Assembly: GCA_047633175.1 (NCBI GenBank)
Contig: JBLIEQ010000004.1
Location: forward strand, 1-64,000
Length of the DNA: 64,000 bases
Direction of reading: 5' to 3'
Source: Motiliproteus sp047633175
GTDB lineage: Bacteria; Pseudomonadota; Gammaproteobacteria; Pseudomonadales; Balneatricaceae
The notes under the pieces: generated by a model
Seen by the model: the letters and a program-made list of their open reading frames with translations, nothing else
What the model was told of the DNA's origin: nothing
Databases searched by the model: none
Shown: piece by piece, positions 23,555 through 32,939 of the stretch
Position numbering within the stretch: position 1 is the stretch's first letter
How the letters are laid out: every line of letters begins with the position of its first letter
Made by a program: the position numbers and the translations under genes

Positions 23555-25456
23555 ATGGGTTATCAAACTGAATATAAGGCATCAGTCATCGACCGGGAGG
23601 CGTTCTGGAGACGGCAGGCCGAGGCAGTCGCCTGGTTCAAGAAGCCCACCCAGATTCTGACCGAGGCCGATTACGGCTCGCACCGCTGGTTTGCCGATGG
23701 TGAACTCAACACCTGCTATCTTGCGCTGGATGAGCAGGTTGCCCAGGGGCGTGGCGAGCAGGTGGCACTCTACTACGATTCTCCCGGCACCCAGACCAAG
23801 CGCGCCATCACCTATAACCAGTTGCTGGCCGAGGTGAAACGCTTCGCCGGTGCCCTCAGGGCACAGGGAATCGAGAAGGGCGATCGGGTGGTAATCTATA
23901 TGCCAATGGTCCCGGAAGCTGCCGTGGCGATGCTGGCCTGTGCCCGTCTGGGTGCTATCCACTCGGTGGTTTTCGGGGGCTTTGCCCCTAACGAGCTAGC
24001 GATCCGCATCGACGATGCCGAGCCGAAGCTGCTGATCACGGCGTCCTGTGGCATCGAGTTCGAGCGAGTGATCGAATACAAGCCGCTGGTCGATAGGGCC
24101 CTAGAGTTATCGGCACACAAGCCTGAACACTGCGTGGTCCTGCAACGGCCGATGGCGATCGCGGCCATGACTGCCAGGCGTGATCTGGACTGGCAGGCGT
24201 TCCAGGAGGGGGTCGTTGACGCCGACTGCGTCGCGGTCGAATCGACTCATCCGCTGTATATCCTCTATACGTCGGGCACGACCGGCAAGCCCAAGGGGAT
24301 CGTTCGCGACCACGGCAGCCATGCGGTGGCATTGCTGTACGCGCTGCGTAATATCTACGGCATGAACGCCGGCGATGTCTGGTGGGGGGCCTCGGATATA
24401 GGCTGGGTCGTGGGCCACAGCTTTATCGTTTATGGTCCGCTGATGGGTGGCTGCAGTGCCATCTTCTACGAAGGCAAGCCGATCCGTAGTCCCGATGCCG
24501 GAGCCTTCTGGCGGGTTATCGAGGAGTATAAGGTCAACTCCATGTTTGCAGCCCCCACCGCCTTTCGTGCCATTCGCAAGGAGGATCCCGAGGGTTATCT
24601 GAGCAAATCATACGATCTTTCCAGCCTGCGCTGGTTGTTTGTAGCCGGTGAAAAGCTCGATTCTTCTACCTATAGCTGGCTCGATGGCATTCTCGGCGTG
24701 CCGGTGATCGATCACTGGTGGCAGACCGAAGCCGGCTGGCCGATGACGGCACCGCTGATGGGCATAGAACCTGTGCCGACTCGGTTGGGTTCTACTGGCA
24801 TGCCGGTACCGGGCTACGATGTTCAGGTGCTCGACGCTGAGGGCAACGAGCTTGGCCCAGATGAGCATGGCAATATCGTCGCCCGACTGCCGATGCCGCC
24901 GGGTGTGGCGCAGACGATTTGGCGCAATCCGCAGCGGTTTCAGGAGTCCTACCTGGCGGCATTCCCCGGTTACTACCACACCGGCGACGGCGGTTTTAAG
25001 GACGCCGATGGCTACGTCTTTATTACCGGACGCACCGATGATGTGATCAACGTAGCGGGGCATCGCCTGAGTACCGGTGAGATGGAGGAGGTGATCGCCA
25101 AGAATGTCGCGGTCGCCGAGTGTGCCGTGATCGCGGTTGCCGATGAGATGAGAGGCCATGTGCCAGTCGGGCTGGTGGTGCTCAAGCAGGGGGTCGAGAC
25201 TAATGATGCGCTGATAGAGGAGCAGCTGGTGGCGATGGTGCGTGCCGAAGTAGGCCCTCTGGCCTGCTTTCGTAAGGCGATCGTGGTGCCGCGTCTGCCG
25301 AAGACCCGCTCGGGTAAGATCCTGCGCGCTATCCTGCGTAAGATTGCCGATGCTGAGGCGTTCGCGATGCCTTCGACCATCGACGATGAGACCATCCTGC
25401 CGGAGATTACCGAGGTTATGACCGGTGCAGGACTCGGGCGCTCGTCAGAATCATAG
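23555..25456 (+). CDS. prpE: Propionate-CoA ligase (propionyl-CoA synthetase)
   Basis: 633 residues from ATG 23555 (AAGGGG six bases upstream; an in-frame ATG 33 bp earlier has a poorer site). An ANL-family adenylating enzyme: ACAS N-terminal segment, AMP-binding loop YTSGTTGKPKG, TGDGG and TGRTDDVINVAGHR hinge, and the catalytic Lys in KTRSGKILRA. Its length and best-fitting core match PrpE more than acetyl-CoA synthetase. It makes propionyl-CoA from free propionate, the same product that MmsA yields. Confidence 0.88.
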   Translation: MGYQTEYKASVIDREAFWRRQAEAVAWFKKPTQILTEADYGSHRWFADGELNTCYLALDEQVAQGRGEQVALYYDSPGTQTKRAITYNQLLAEVKRFAGALRAQGIEKGDRVVIYMPMVPEAAVAMLACARLGAIHSVVFGGFAPNELAIRIDDAEPKLLITASCGIEFERVIEYKPLVDRALELSAHKPEHCVVLQRPMAIAAMTARRDLDWQAFQEGVVDADCVAVESTHPLYILYTSGTTGKPKGIVRDHGSHAVALLYALRNIYGMNAGDVWWGASDIGWVVGHSFIVYGPLMGGCSAIFYEGKPIRSPDAGAFWRVIEEYKVNSMFAAPTAFRAIRKEDPEGYLSKSYDLSSLRWLFVAGEKLDSSTYSWLDGILGVPVIDHWWQTEAGWPMTAPLMGIEPVPTRLGSTGMPVPGYDVQVLDAEGNELGPDEHGNIVARLPMPPGVAQTIWRNPQRFQESYLAAFPGYYHTGDGGFKDADGYVFITGRTDDVINVAGHRLSTGEMEEVIAKNVAVAECAVIAVADEMRGHVPVGLVVLKQGVETNDALIEEQLVAMVRAEVGPLACFRKAIVVPRLPKTRSGKILRAILRKIADAEAFAMPSTIDDETILPEITEVMTGAGLGRSSES

Positions 25457-25536
25457 AAGCCCGGGCTGCTAGTTTAGGCGGGGTTGTTGTGGGGGTGATC
25501 AGGTAATCTTTACGACTTAACACAGGAGATAAAGCG

Positions 25537-25992
25537 ATGCAGCACGACCGTTATCTGTACGATTTCAAGTTGGGCGAGCGTTTCGTGACGCCCGGAGTTA
25601 CCCTCACCGAGAGTGCGATAATCGACTTTGCGATGAAGTACGACCCCCAGTCGTTTCATCTGGATGTCAGTGCGGCGGCCGATTCGCTGTTCGGTGGTTT
25701 AATCGGCAGCGGTTTTCAAACCTTGGCGCTGAGCTTCAGGCTGTTTATCCAGAGTGGTATACTGGAGGCCTGCAGCATGGGCTCCCCGGGAATGGATGAA
25801 GTGCGCTGGCTGGCACCGGTTCGCCCCGGCGACACCCTGTATACCGAGGTGGAGGTGCTGGAGGTTAAACCTTCCACGTCCAAGCCGGATCGCGGCATCC
25901 TGCGTATGAGATATATCGCGATTAACCAAGATGGGGAGCGGGTGCTGAGCTATATCATCAATCACTTCGTAAAACGCAGGCCTAACAGCTAA
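25537..25992 (+). CDS. MaoC-like hotdog dehydratase family protein
   Basis: 151 residues with the MaoC start (FKLGERFVTPGVTLTESAIIDFA, only partly written here) and the hydratase-type segment KYDPQSFHLD followed by FGGLIGSGFQT. Such proteins hydrate (R)-specific enoyl-CoA, so a link to PHA monomer supply is possible. The catalytic Asp and His positions appear present (DPQSFH). Its place at the end of the acyl-CoA gene run suggests a related role. Confidence 0.8.
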   Translation: MQHDRYLYDFKLGERFVTPGVTLTESAIIDFAMKYDPQSFHLDVSAAADSLFGGLIGSGFQTLALSFRLFIQSGILEACSMGSPGMDEVRWLAPVRPGDTLYTEVEVLEVKPSTSKPDRGILRMRYIAINQDGERVLSYIINHFVKRRPNS

Positions 25993-25998
25993 AGTGAC

Positions 25999-26013
25999 TG
26001 CAGGGGGCCTGCA
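25999..26013. terminator. Small perfect hairpin between convergent genes
   Basis: TGCAGG-GGG-CCTGCA lies between the convergent MaoC-like gene and the minus-strand hypothetical gene. No T run on either side, so termination is uncertain. Confidence 0.3.
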
Positions 26014-26023
26014 CTGGATCTGA

Positions 26024-26320
26024 CTAGCGCAGTTCGCTCGGGTCTATGACCACGCCCAGTGAGCGCTTGTCGATCATCTTCTTTTCTTTGAAAATCTTGT
26101 AGCGAAAAGTGACTTTTTTGCCCAGCTCAATCTCCAGATTTTTATCGCCCGACAGGTAACTGTACTGCTCGCCTTCGATACTGAGTTGGTGCATATAGTA
26201 AGGGGGCATACCTACCCACTCATTGAAGGGTCCTTCGGTCTCGACCGCTTCGAGAAAGCCTCTGCCGATCAGTTTCGGTACCGGCGCATTGCCTCGGCCC
26301 CGTTTGAAATTACCTGCCAT
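26024..26320 (-). CDS. Conserved-looking small hypothetical protein
   Basis: 98 residues with a basic start (MAGNFKRGRGNAPVPKLIG) and a compact beta-rich remainder (YSYLSGDKNLEIELGKKVTF). No membrane or signal segment. Codon use is like the core genes, which supports a real gene. I do not recognise the family. It converges on the MaoC-like gene. Confidence 0.6.
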   Translation of the reverse strand: MAGNFKRGRGNAPVPKLIGRGFLEAVETEGPFNEWVGMPPYYMHQLSIEGEQYSYLSGDKNLEIELGKKVTFRYKIFKEKKMIDKRSLGVVIDPSELR

Positions 26321-26431
26321 AACGTTTCTCTATCCTGTATAAACCAGCGCTTGGGTTGAACGCTGCATTTTAGCAGATTAAGGGGTCACTGACGATCTGG
26401 CCACCCGGAAGGCTGGCTCTTTAAGGGATAA

Positions 26432-26465
26432 TGGGGACGGGTTAATGGGGACAGATCTGTTTTCT
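26432..26465 (+). repeat. GGGGACAG-type dispersed repeat, variant copy
   Basis: GTTAATGGGGACAGATCTG followed by TTTTC. It shares AATGGGGACAG/AATAGGGGACAG with the 28-bp repeats at 32738 and 32807. Similar elements in Gammaproteobacteria often accompany REP-type transposases, but none is present here. Confidence 0.45.
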
Positions 26466-26571
26466 CAATTGACAGCACTGCTGAGTGGTTGCGCCTGACG
26501 AGGAGAAGACCATAATGACGCGTTATTCTCCGTCCTTTTAATCTGAACGATGAGCCACACCGTTACCCAGC

Positions 26572-27255
26572 ATGCGCCTAGATAAGTTCCTCTGTAAAAG
26601 TACCGAATTGGGTCGAGCCGAAGCGCGGGCATCCATTGAAGCCGGATCTGTGATCGTCAATGCCGAACCTGTCATCGATGCGTCCATCCAGGTTCATGAG
26701 AACAACGTTATCACCCTCGATGGACAACGGCTGCAGTCACGCCCGTCTCGTTATCTGATGATACACAAACCGCTCGGTACGGTTTGCTCAAATGTCGACG
26801 AGGCTTATCCGTCAGTATTAAGCGGTATCGGTCTCGACAATACCGATGACCTGCATATCGCGGGGCGGCTGGACGCGGATACCACCGGCTTGGTATTGGT
26901 CACCGACGATGGCCGCTGGTCGTACACTATCATCACTCCGCAGCAACGCTGCGAAAAAGTGTATCGAGTGAGCCTGCGTGACCCGATCACCGAAACGATC
27001 ATCATTCAGCTGACCCAGGGCGTTCGTTTGCAAGGTGAGACATCATTGACCTTGCCAGCGCAAATAGCCGTTATCAACCCCAAGCAGGTGCTGTTGACGA
27101 TCACTGAAGGCCGCTACCATCAGGTTAAACGGATGTTTGCCGCAGTAGGCAATCGCGTCACGGCACTGCATCGGCAACAGATTGGTCAGCTGCACTTAGA
27201 TATCGCACTAGCCGATTGGCGTTATTTGACCGGCAAAGAAGTTAACAGCTTTTAA
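26572..27255 (+). CDS. rsuA: 16S rRNA pseudouridine synthase, RsuA family
   Basis: 227 residues: an N-terminal S4 RNA-binding domain (MRLDKFLCKSTELGRAEAR) followed by the pseudouridine synthase core, with the catalytic Asp in AGRLDADTTGLVLVTDDG. It most resembles RsuA, which modifies U516 of 16S rRNA in the small subunit. RluE/RluF relatives are similar, so the target is probable and not certain. No clear Shine-Dalgarno precedes ATG 26572. Confidence 0.85.
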   Translation: MRLDKFLCKSTELGRAEARASIEAGSVIVNAEPVIDASIQVHENNVITLDGQRLQSRPSRYLMIHKPLGTVCSNVDEAYPSVLSGIGLDNTDDLHIAGRLDADTTGLVLVTDDGRWSYTIITPQQRCEKVYRVSLRDPITETIIIQLTQGVRLQGETSLTLPAQIAVINPKQVLLTITEGRYHQVKRMFAAVGNRVTALHRQQIGQLHLDIALADWRYLTGKEVNSF

Positions 27256-27331
27256 CCTAGCCCGAAGCCCCCCCTCTCGTTACTCTCGCTGCTATCGGTT
27301 AGCCTTCAAACCTTTTAACGGACACCGAGCG

Positions 27332-27616
27332 ATGGACAGTGCTGCAGCCTGGCAGGGTACTATTTCTACAGTTATTAACCGCTTTAACCACACCCGTTTG
27401 CCTCGGGTGCGGTCGCTGCAAAAACGGGTGCTTCAGGGTGAACGACTGGGTGAGTTTGATCTGCGCTATCTCGAGCGGGTGATCCGTGATGTGGGTCATC
27501 TCCGCCAGATCTCTAAGAATCATCCCCGTTATGAGGCGTTGTTCGCGCAGGTGGCCGGCCTCTATGCGGAGATCACCGCCGCCGCGCTAGAGAATGAACG
27601 CCAGGCTAAGGGCTAA
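27332..27616 (+). CDS. Small basic hypothetical protein ending in a 7-bp repeat
   Basis: 94 residues, basic and helical (NRFNHTRLPRVRSLQKRVL, then LRYLERVIRDVGHLRQISKN). The stop codon falls within a tandem repeat of a 7-bp unit, so gain or loss of units would change the last residues. No family recognised. Codon use supports coding. Confidence 0.55.
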   Translation: MDSAAAWQGTISTVINRFNHTRLPRVRSLQKRVLQGERLGEFDLRYLERVIRDVGHLRQISKNHPRYEALFAQVAGLYAEITAAALENERQAKG

Positions 27617-27645
27617 GGGCTAAGGGCTAAGGGTTAAGGGTTAAG
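27605..27645 (+). repeat. Tandem 7-bp repeat (GCTAAGG)n
   Basis: Four perfect GCTAAGG units, one GTTAAGG unit and a partial unit, starting inside the last codons of the preceding gene. Seven-base steps shift the frame at each copy. Confidence 0.9.
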
Positions 27646-27677
27646 CCAAGGTACTTTTTTAATCCGAGGCGCTCTTT

Positions 27678-29639
27678 TTAATCCAGGGTCAGATCAGGCT
27701 GGGGGCAATCCATCATCGCCGCTATGCTGGCGATAATTTCATTTTCTATCGGAGTGATCTGCTCATCCTGTTTGGCACAGAGCGTCAAACCCTTAAGCAG
27801 TCGTTGCTTTAGCAGCGGCTTGCTGGCCGCCAGGCTGTTAACCGCCGGGATAAACGCGTTTAGCTCGCATTCAGAGTTGGGTAGCAGCCGCAGATTATAG
27901 AGCCCGACACTGGCGACGCCTCTGTTAAATGCCTTCTCGGCATCCTCAAACTGAGCGTGGCCCTGATGGGCGAGCAATGACACCACCCGTTGGTACTCTT
28001 TACTCAGCTGTTGTGGCTGGCTGTATTTTGTGGGACGGCTGGGCTGCTTCTCGAACTCAGGCGCCAGATAGTGGCGAACCACCTGATACAGGCAGCATTC
28101 AAACAGGTTGGTGTGTTGATCGGCACGGATCACCCGCAGCAGGGTTTTCTTAAAGGCCTGGTACTGCTCCAAAGAGAGGCATTTGAGCGCGGGCAGGCAG
28201 AGCTGTGCCAGTGGCATCTTCAGTGAGCGCGGCAGTCGCTGGATATCCGTCAGGAGTTGCTGGCATAGCGGTAAGATCCCCTGGACGGGTAGTTGCTGGA
28301 TCGAGTCCCATTGGCTGTTGCGAATTCCCTCCTGATCGCCCTCTTCGTCGCTGATCAACAAGCAGAACACCAGCGCCATCGACCCCAGAGGTTCCTGAGC
28401 CTGGGCATGCAGGCTGGCGGGAAGCGCTTCTATGCCATCACGAATCGTCTCGAGCGGATCTGCTGCCGTCAGCAGATCCGCAGGTCCACCGGCGAGGATC
28501 ACACCGAGCTGTAGGGCATCCAGGCGTTGCTGGCGTCGGTGCTGCTCGCGCTGCTGTTGTTGCTGTTGTTGTTTTTTGATCTCGCTGGGTCTGGGATAAA
28601 TATAGCGGCCATCCCAGTCGGGTTCGAGCCGCAGGATACGTTCAAGCAGAGGCGGGTGGGTGGTGAACAGACCGGAGAGGGTTTTGACAGACTGGCCGAA
28701 AAATAGATGGCTGAGCTCGGCACTGGCGGGGCTCAGTAGTTCGGCACCATACTGATGCCCGCCGATCACCTTGAACGCATCGGCGATCCCCTGAGGGTTG
28801 CGGGTGAACTGTACCGCCGAGGCGTCAGCCAGAAATTCACGTTGGCGGCTGACCGACGCCTTGATCAACTTGCCGAACAACGTACCCAGCCAGCCGATCA
28901 TCATCAGCCCCAGACCCAGCCCGAACACGCTCAGCCGGCCCTTAGCGCTCTTGGTCGAGCGCTGTCCGCGGACTAGGCCAAAACGCAGCAACAGTGCCCC
29001 GATCGAACCGATAAACACGATGCCGTACAGGATCGCTATCAGCCGCAGATTAAGACGCATATCGCCGTTTAGAATATGGCTGAACTCATGGGCGATGACG
29101 CCCTGCAGCTGGGGCCTGTTCAGGCGCTCTATACACCCCTGGGTCAGGCCGATGACTGCATCCGCCGGGCTGTTGCCTGCGGCAAAGGCGTTGATGCCAA
29201 ACTCTTGAGGTAGCAGGTAAACTGGTGGGACCGGCATGCCCGAGGCGATCGCCATCTCCTCGACCAGGTTCAGCGCCTGCCGTTGTTCCTGGTCATCGGT
29301 ATTGGGTTGGATGCGCTGTCCGCCCAGCGACTCGGCGACGGCCTTACCGCCCTCGGCCAGCTGCAGCCACCTGTAAAGGATGGCGCAGAGCACCGTTGCC
29401 CCGACACCCAGGCTGATCAGGCCAAACCGCTGCCAGTCGAACTGCACCAGGAGTGCGCCAGGGCCCTGGTAGACTAGCCTGCTGAAACTGCCATCGACGC
29501 TACTGCTGAGCCCCCAGAGGGCCAGCATCACCAGCAGGTTTGTAATAGCGATCAGGGAGACAACGGCGAGCAGAAACAGCACCACCAGCAGGCTGGTATT
29601 GCGTCGGGCCTGGTCTTGTTGATTGAAGAAGTCGACCAT
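27678..29639 (-). CDS. M48 family membrane metalloprotease with extended C-terminal domain
   Basis: 653 residues, about twice the length of HtpX. Two N-terminal membrane helices (about 16-42 and 72-90) precede the peptidase domain with the zinc motif HEFSH (residues 184-188) and a downstream Glu in RQREFLADASA. Further hydrophobic segments follow (about 198-225 and 235-260). The last 300 residues form a soluble helical region that follows a Gln-rich linker. It overlaps in function with membrane protein quality control. LemA is encoded just upstream, a known pairing. Confidence 0.85.
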   Translation of the reverse strand: MVDFFNQQDQARRNTSLLVVLFLLAVVSLIAITNLLVMLALWGLSSSVDGSFSRLVYQGPGALLVQFDWQRFGLISLGVGATVLCAILYRWLQLAEGGKAVAESLGGQRIQPNTDDQEQRQALNLVEEMAIASGMPVPPVYLLPQEFGINAFAAGNSPADAVIGLTQGCIERLNRPQLQGVIAHEFSHILNGDMRLNLRLIAILYGIVFIGSIGALLLRFGLVRGQRSTKSAKGRLSVFGLGLGLMMIGWLGTLFGKLIKASVSRQREFLADASAVQFTRNPQGIADAFKVIGGHQYGAELLSPASAELSHLFFGQSVKTLSGLFTTHPPLLERILRLEPDWDGRYIYPRPSEIKKQQQQQQQREQHRRQQRLDALQLGVILAGGPADLLTAADPLETIRDGIEALPASLHAQAQEPLGSMALVFCLLISDEEGDQEGIRNSQWDSIQQLPVQGILPLCQQLLTDIQRLPRSLKMPLAQLCLPALKCLSLEQYQAFKKTLLRVIRADQHTNLFECCLYQVVRHYLAPEFEKQPSRPTKYSQPQQLSKEYQRVVSLLAHQGHAQFEDAEKAFNRGVASVGLYNLRLLPNSECELNAFIPAVNSLAASKPLLKQRLLKGLTLCAKQDEQITPIENEIIASIAAMMDCPQPDLTLD

Positions 29640-29673
29640 CGTTAGCTCTCACTTTTACCTTATTAGACACTGC

Positions 29674-30270
29674 TTAAAAGCTGACCTTGGGTGCCGCCTG
29701 AATCTCGGCACTGTCTGCAAACTCCAGCAGGGTGGCGTCCTGTTTATGGCCAAAAGTGGGGGCGAAGAACAGCGGTGGGAAGCTGCGGCGAAAAATATTG
29801 TAGCGAGTCACGGCATCGTTGAACGCCTGGCGCGCAAAGGCAACCCGGTTTTCGGTGCTAGTGAGCTCTTCGGAGAGCTGCATCATGTTCTCGTTGGCCT
29901 TGAGTTCCGGGTAGTCCTCCATCACCAGGCTGAGCTTACCCATGGCCGAGTGCAGTGCGCCCTCGGCGCCTGCTAATTTACCGATCGATGCCGCGCTGGT
30001 CGGGTCTGCTGCCGCGCCGCTGAGTTGAGAGGATGCCTCATTACGGGCCTCAATAACGGCCTCCAGGGTTTCGCGCTCATGAGTCATATACGCCTTGGCG
30101 GTTTCGACTAGATTAGGGATCAGATCATAGCGCCGCTTGAGCTGTACCTCGATCTGGCTGAACGCATTCAGATAGCGCTGCCGGAGGCTGACCAGACGGT
30201 TGTAAACCGAGATCACATAAAAGATCGTCGCCAGGAGCAACACCCAAAAAATAATAGTTCCCATTTCCAT
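29674..30270 (-). CDS. lemA: LemA family membrane protein
   Basis: 198 residues if started at ATG 30270 (an open frame continues further upstream without support). One N-terminal membrane helix (IIFWVLLLATIFYVISVYN) is followed by the LemA coiled helical domain (RRYDLIPNLVETAKAYMTHE, then EDYPELKANENMMQLSEEL). It is 34 bp before the M48 protease gene and surely co-transcribed. LemA proteins are thought to act with such proteases, but the biochemical role is not established. Confidence 0.88.
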   Translation of the reverse strand: MEMGTIIFWVLLLATIFYVISVYNRLVSLRQRYLNAFSQIEVQLKRRYDLIPNLVETAKAYMTHERETLEAVIEARNEASSQLSGAAADPTSAASIGKLAGAEGALHSAMGKLSLVMEDYPELKANENMMQLSEELTSTENRVAFARQAFNDAVTRYNIFRRSFPPLFFAPTFGHKQDATLLEFADSAEIQAAPKVSF

Positions 30271-30488
30271 AGTCGGCCTGCACTCTGTCGCTGTCTGTTT
30301 ATCAATAAAAGCCTGAGAAAGCCGAGGGAGGTTTACCACCCGGAGGAGGATCCTTGCTGTTCAGGACGCAAGGTATAACACAGAATGCTGCCAGGGTCAG
30401 GGGCTTAGCCTCGATTGATAATGGCCAGAGATCGGCTCAGAGATGATTAAGCCGGTATACTGCACCCTGATTCGCAGGAGAACGTGCT

Positions 30489-31337
30489 ATGAAGTTTGTT
30501 GGAGCCCATGTCAGTGCCTCAGGAGGGGTAGAGAACGCCCCCCTTAATGCCCACGCGTTAGGTGCCAGAGCCTTTGCGCTGTTCACCAAAAACCAGCGTC
30601 GCTGGGATGCCAAACCACTGACGCCCCAGAGTATCGAGGCGTTCCGGGCCAACTGCGAGCAGTACGATTACCAACCCGGCCAGATCCTGCCGCATGATTC
30701 CTACCTGATCAACCTGGGCCACCCCGAGGCCGAGGCGCTGCAAAAATCGCGCGCGGCCTTTATCGACGAGCTGCAGCGCTGCCAGCAACTAGGATTGACG
30801 TTGCTCAATTTTCATCCGGGCAGCCATCTTAAACAGCTGAGTGAGAGCGACTGCTTGGATCGGGTCGCCGAGTCGATCAATATCGCCCTGGATGCGACGG
30901 AGGGGGTGACCGCGGTGATCGAAAATACCGCCGGCCAGGGCAGTAACCTGGGGTATAAATTCGAGCAACTGGCACAGATTATCGACGGGGTGGAGGACAA
31001 GTCCCGTGTCGGTGTCTGCCTCGATACCTGCCATAGCTTTGTTGCCGGTTACGATCTGCGGGGGTTTGAAGCGTGCCAGAAAACCTTCGCCGAGTTTGAG
31101 CGGGTCGTCGGCTTTGAGTACCTGCGAGCGATGCACCTAAATGATGCCAAGGTTGATTTCGGCACCCGTGTCGATCGCCACCAGAGTCTTGGGCAGGGGT
31201 TTATCGGTTGGGACTGCTTCGAATTTATCATGCGCGATCCGCGCTTTGATGGCATCCCTATGGTGCTGGAAACCATCGATTCGTCGATCTGGGCCGATGA
31301 GATCAGGGCGTTGTACCAGCTGCAGCATGCTCAATAG
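30489..31337 (+). CDS. nfo: Endonuclease IV (AP endonuclease)
   Basis: 282 residues, normal for Nfo. It cuts the backbone at abasic and oxidised sites in base excision repair. TIM-barrel signatures include GAHVSASGGVENAP at the start, LNFHPGSHLK, VIENTAGQGSNLG, VCLDTCHSFVAGYDLR and HLNDAKVDFGTRVDRH, carrying the zinc-binding His, Glu and Asp residues. A GCAGGAG site precedes the ATG. It is divergent from lemA. Confidence 0.94.
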   Translation: MKFVGAHVSASGGVENAPLNAHALGARAFALFTKNQRRWDAKPLTPQSIEAFRANCEQYDYQPGQILPHDSYLINLGHPEAEALQKSRAAFIDELQRCQQLGLTLLNFHPGSHLKQLSESDCLDRVAESINIALDATEGVTAVIENTAGQGSNLGYKFEQLAQIIDGVEDKSRVGVCLDTCHSFVAGYDLRGFEACQKTFAEFERVVGFEYLRAMHLNDAKVDFGTRVDRHQSLGQGFIGWDCFEFIMRDPRFDGIPMVLETIDSSIWADEIRALYQLQHAQ

Positions 31338-31688
31338 CATTAGCAGAGTATAGATGGGGTCTATGCAATAACAAAGGCTTGGGGCCATTAACTGTTGTTA
31401 TGAATAGTCTGAGCGTATCCAGTCGGTCCTAGGCCGACACTTAAAAAGAACGTGTCTAACGTAAGTAGTAAGCCGCTTCCAATAAAAAATATTCGGTCGC
31501 CAGCGCAGGTAGTTTTTCTGGTATTTAGTTGCGCCCCCGAAATGGACGCTGATGCGAGGCGTTATGCGGTTTATAGATTGACGAGCTAGGGAACTCTAAG
31601 TAAAGTATATGCATGGTTTATTATTAATATGAGTCTGTTGTAAAAAACAGTTTGAAGTTATTATTAAAATCAAAATGGGTGTCAGTTA
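31338..31688. other. Gap between nfo and the GGDEF gene
   Basis: 351 bp with falling GC content toward the GGDEF gene. A small hairpin GTCGG-TCCTAGG-CCGAC lies at 31422-31438. No gene was seen. The AT-rich end (31600-31688) probably holds the promoter of the cyclase gene, but its Shine-Dalgarno is weak. Confidence 0.5.
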
Positions 31689-32729
31689 ATGCAGGTTGAT
31701 AATGAAGAACAACGATTGACTGAGCTGCATAGCTATCGGATATTAGATACTCCCAGAGACGGTATGTTTGATAATATTTGTGAGATTGCATCGTACATTT
31801 TTAAAACTCCCATAGCTATTGTGAGTCTAGTAGATCGAGATCGAATTTGGTTTAAATCCACCCATGGTATCAATATTAAACAAATTGACCGTGAACCTGG
31901 TTTATGTGCTTCGGCCATTATTAAAAATGAAGCTTATGTAATTAAAGACGCTAGAATTGATCCTCGAACCCTGACTAACTCTCTCGTTTCAGAAAAATTC
32001 GGATTACAGTTTTATGCTGCTGCTCCTTTGACTACATCCAACAATTTAAATTTAGGAACAATCTGTGTTATCGACTTCAAACCGAGGGAAGTAACTACGG
32101 AGGAAATTAATTGTTTAAGCCAGCTAGCTCAAATAGTAATTAATCAAATGGAATTAAGAATAGCGAATAGGAAAATATCAAAACTGCACAAAGAACTTTT
32201 CATGGCACATACCTTGTTGAAAAATAACGCAAGTAAAGATGCGCTAACAGGGATTTTGAATCGTGGTAGCTTAGACCAGATCCTAGAAAAAATAGATAGC
32301 ATTGAAGATTCTATTACAGGAACTGCTATTGCAATGATAGACATAGATGATTTTAAAAATATTAACGATATATATGGCCACCATGTTGGCGATGAAGTCA
32401 TTAAGGCTGTATCTAACAGAATCACCAAGGTAATTAGGAATGGCGATTATTTTGGCCGATATGGTGGAGAAGAATTTCAAGTTATTATGCAACAAGCCGA
32501 TTCAGATTCAGCCAAGTTATTAGCAAATAGAATAGTCAAAGTAATATCAGCAAAGCCATATATTATCGACGATCTTTCCTTGGCCGTGACGGTAAGTGTC
32601 GGTGTTTCAGTCTGTAATGAATTGACAGTTCACTCCACTGACGAACTGAGTATATTGGCGGATAAAGCTCTCTATGACGCTAAAAAAGCAGGTAAAAACT
32701 GCGCTAAAAAATACAAGTTAGCTCTATAA
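31689..32729 (+). CDS. GAF-GGDEF diguanylate cyclase
   Basis: 346 residues. An N-terminal GAF sensor domain (about 5-155; LHSYRILDTPRDGMFDNI, DRIWFKSTHG) joins a GGDEF domain (about 183-345; DALTGILNRGSLD, IDIDDFKNINDIYGHHVGD). The active site GGEEF is at 259-263. An RNGD at 250-253 fits the inhibitory I-site exactly five residues before it, so product feedback is expected. No membrane segment. It should make cyclic di-GMP in the cytosol. The gene is much more AT-rich than its neighbours and is followed by repeat elements, which suggests recent acquisition. Confidence 0.9.
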   Translation: MQVDNEEQRLTELHSYRILDTPRDGMFDNICEIASYIFKTPIAIVSLVDRDRIWFKSTHGINIKQIDREPGLCASAIIKNEAYVIKDARIDPRTLTNSLVSEKFGLQFYAAAPLTTSNNLNLGTICVIDFKPREVTTEEINCLSQLAQIVINQMELRIANRKISKLHKELFMAHTLLKNNASKDALTGILNRGSLDQILEKIDSIEDSITGTAIAMIDIDDFKNINDIYGHHVGDEVIKAVSNRITKVIRNGDYFGRYGGEEFQVIMQQADSDSAKLLANRIVKVISAKPYIIDDLSLAVTVSVGVSVCNELTVHSTDELSILADKALYDAKKAGKNCAKKYKLAL

Positions 32730-32737
32730 AAAAAAGA

Positions 32738-32834
32738 GGCAATAGGGGACAGACCCCGTTTTATTGAACGCGGCGATCCTGTTGCTGTATCGAGATCAGG
32801 CAGTGGGGCAATAGGGGACAGACCCCGTTTTATT
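32738..32834 (+). repeat. Two 28-bp direct repeats (GGGGACAGACCCC type)
   Basis: Identical copies lie at 32738-32765 and 32807-32834. Each contains GGGG-ACAGA-CCCC followed by GTTTTATT, so each can form a terminator-like hairpin. The first copy, eight bases after the cyclase stop, may serve as its terminator. Confidence 0.85.
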
Positions 32835-32939
32835 TCACTTGTAACGCTAGGTAAACCGGGACGGCGATGGAAGCGTTGGTGGGTAAAACGTGGTTTGTTC
32901 CCATTTTCTTCAACCTTTTTCTTCTAATAGGTTGTATTG

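Noticed and set aside
27605..27645. Telomere-like repeat
   Set aside because: The heptamer recalls eukaryotic telomeres but it is internal, short and among bacterial genes; simple slippage explains it.
31446..31570. Possible integron attC site (GTCTAAC ... GCGTTATGC)
   Set aside because: The inner arms are not complementary, the right-hand core does not fit the consensus, and no integrase or cassette is nearby.
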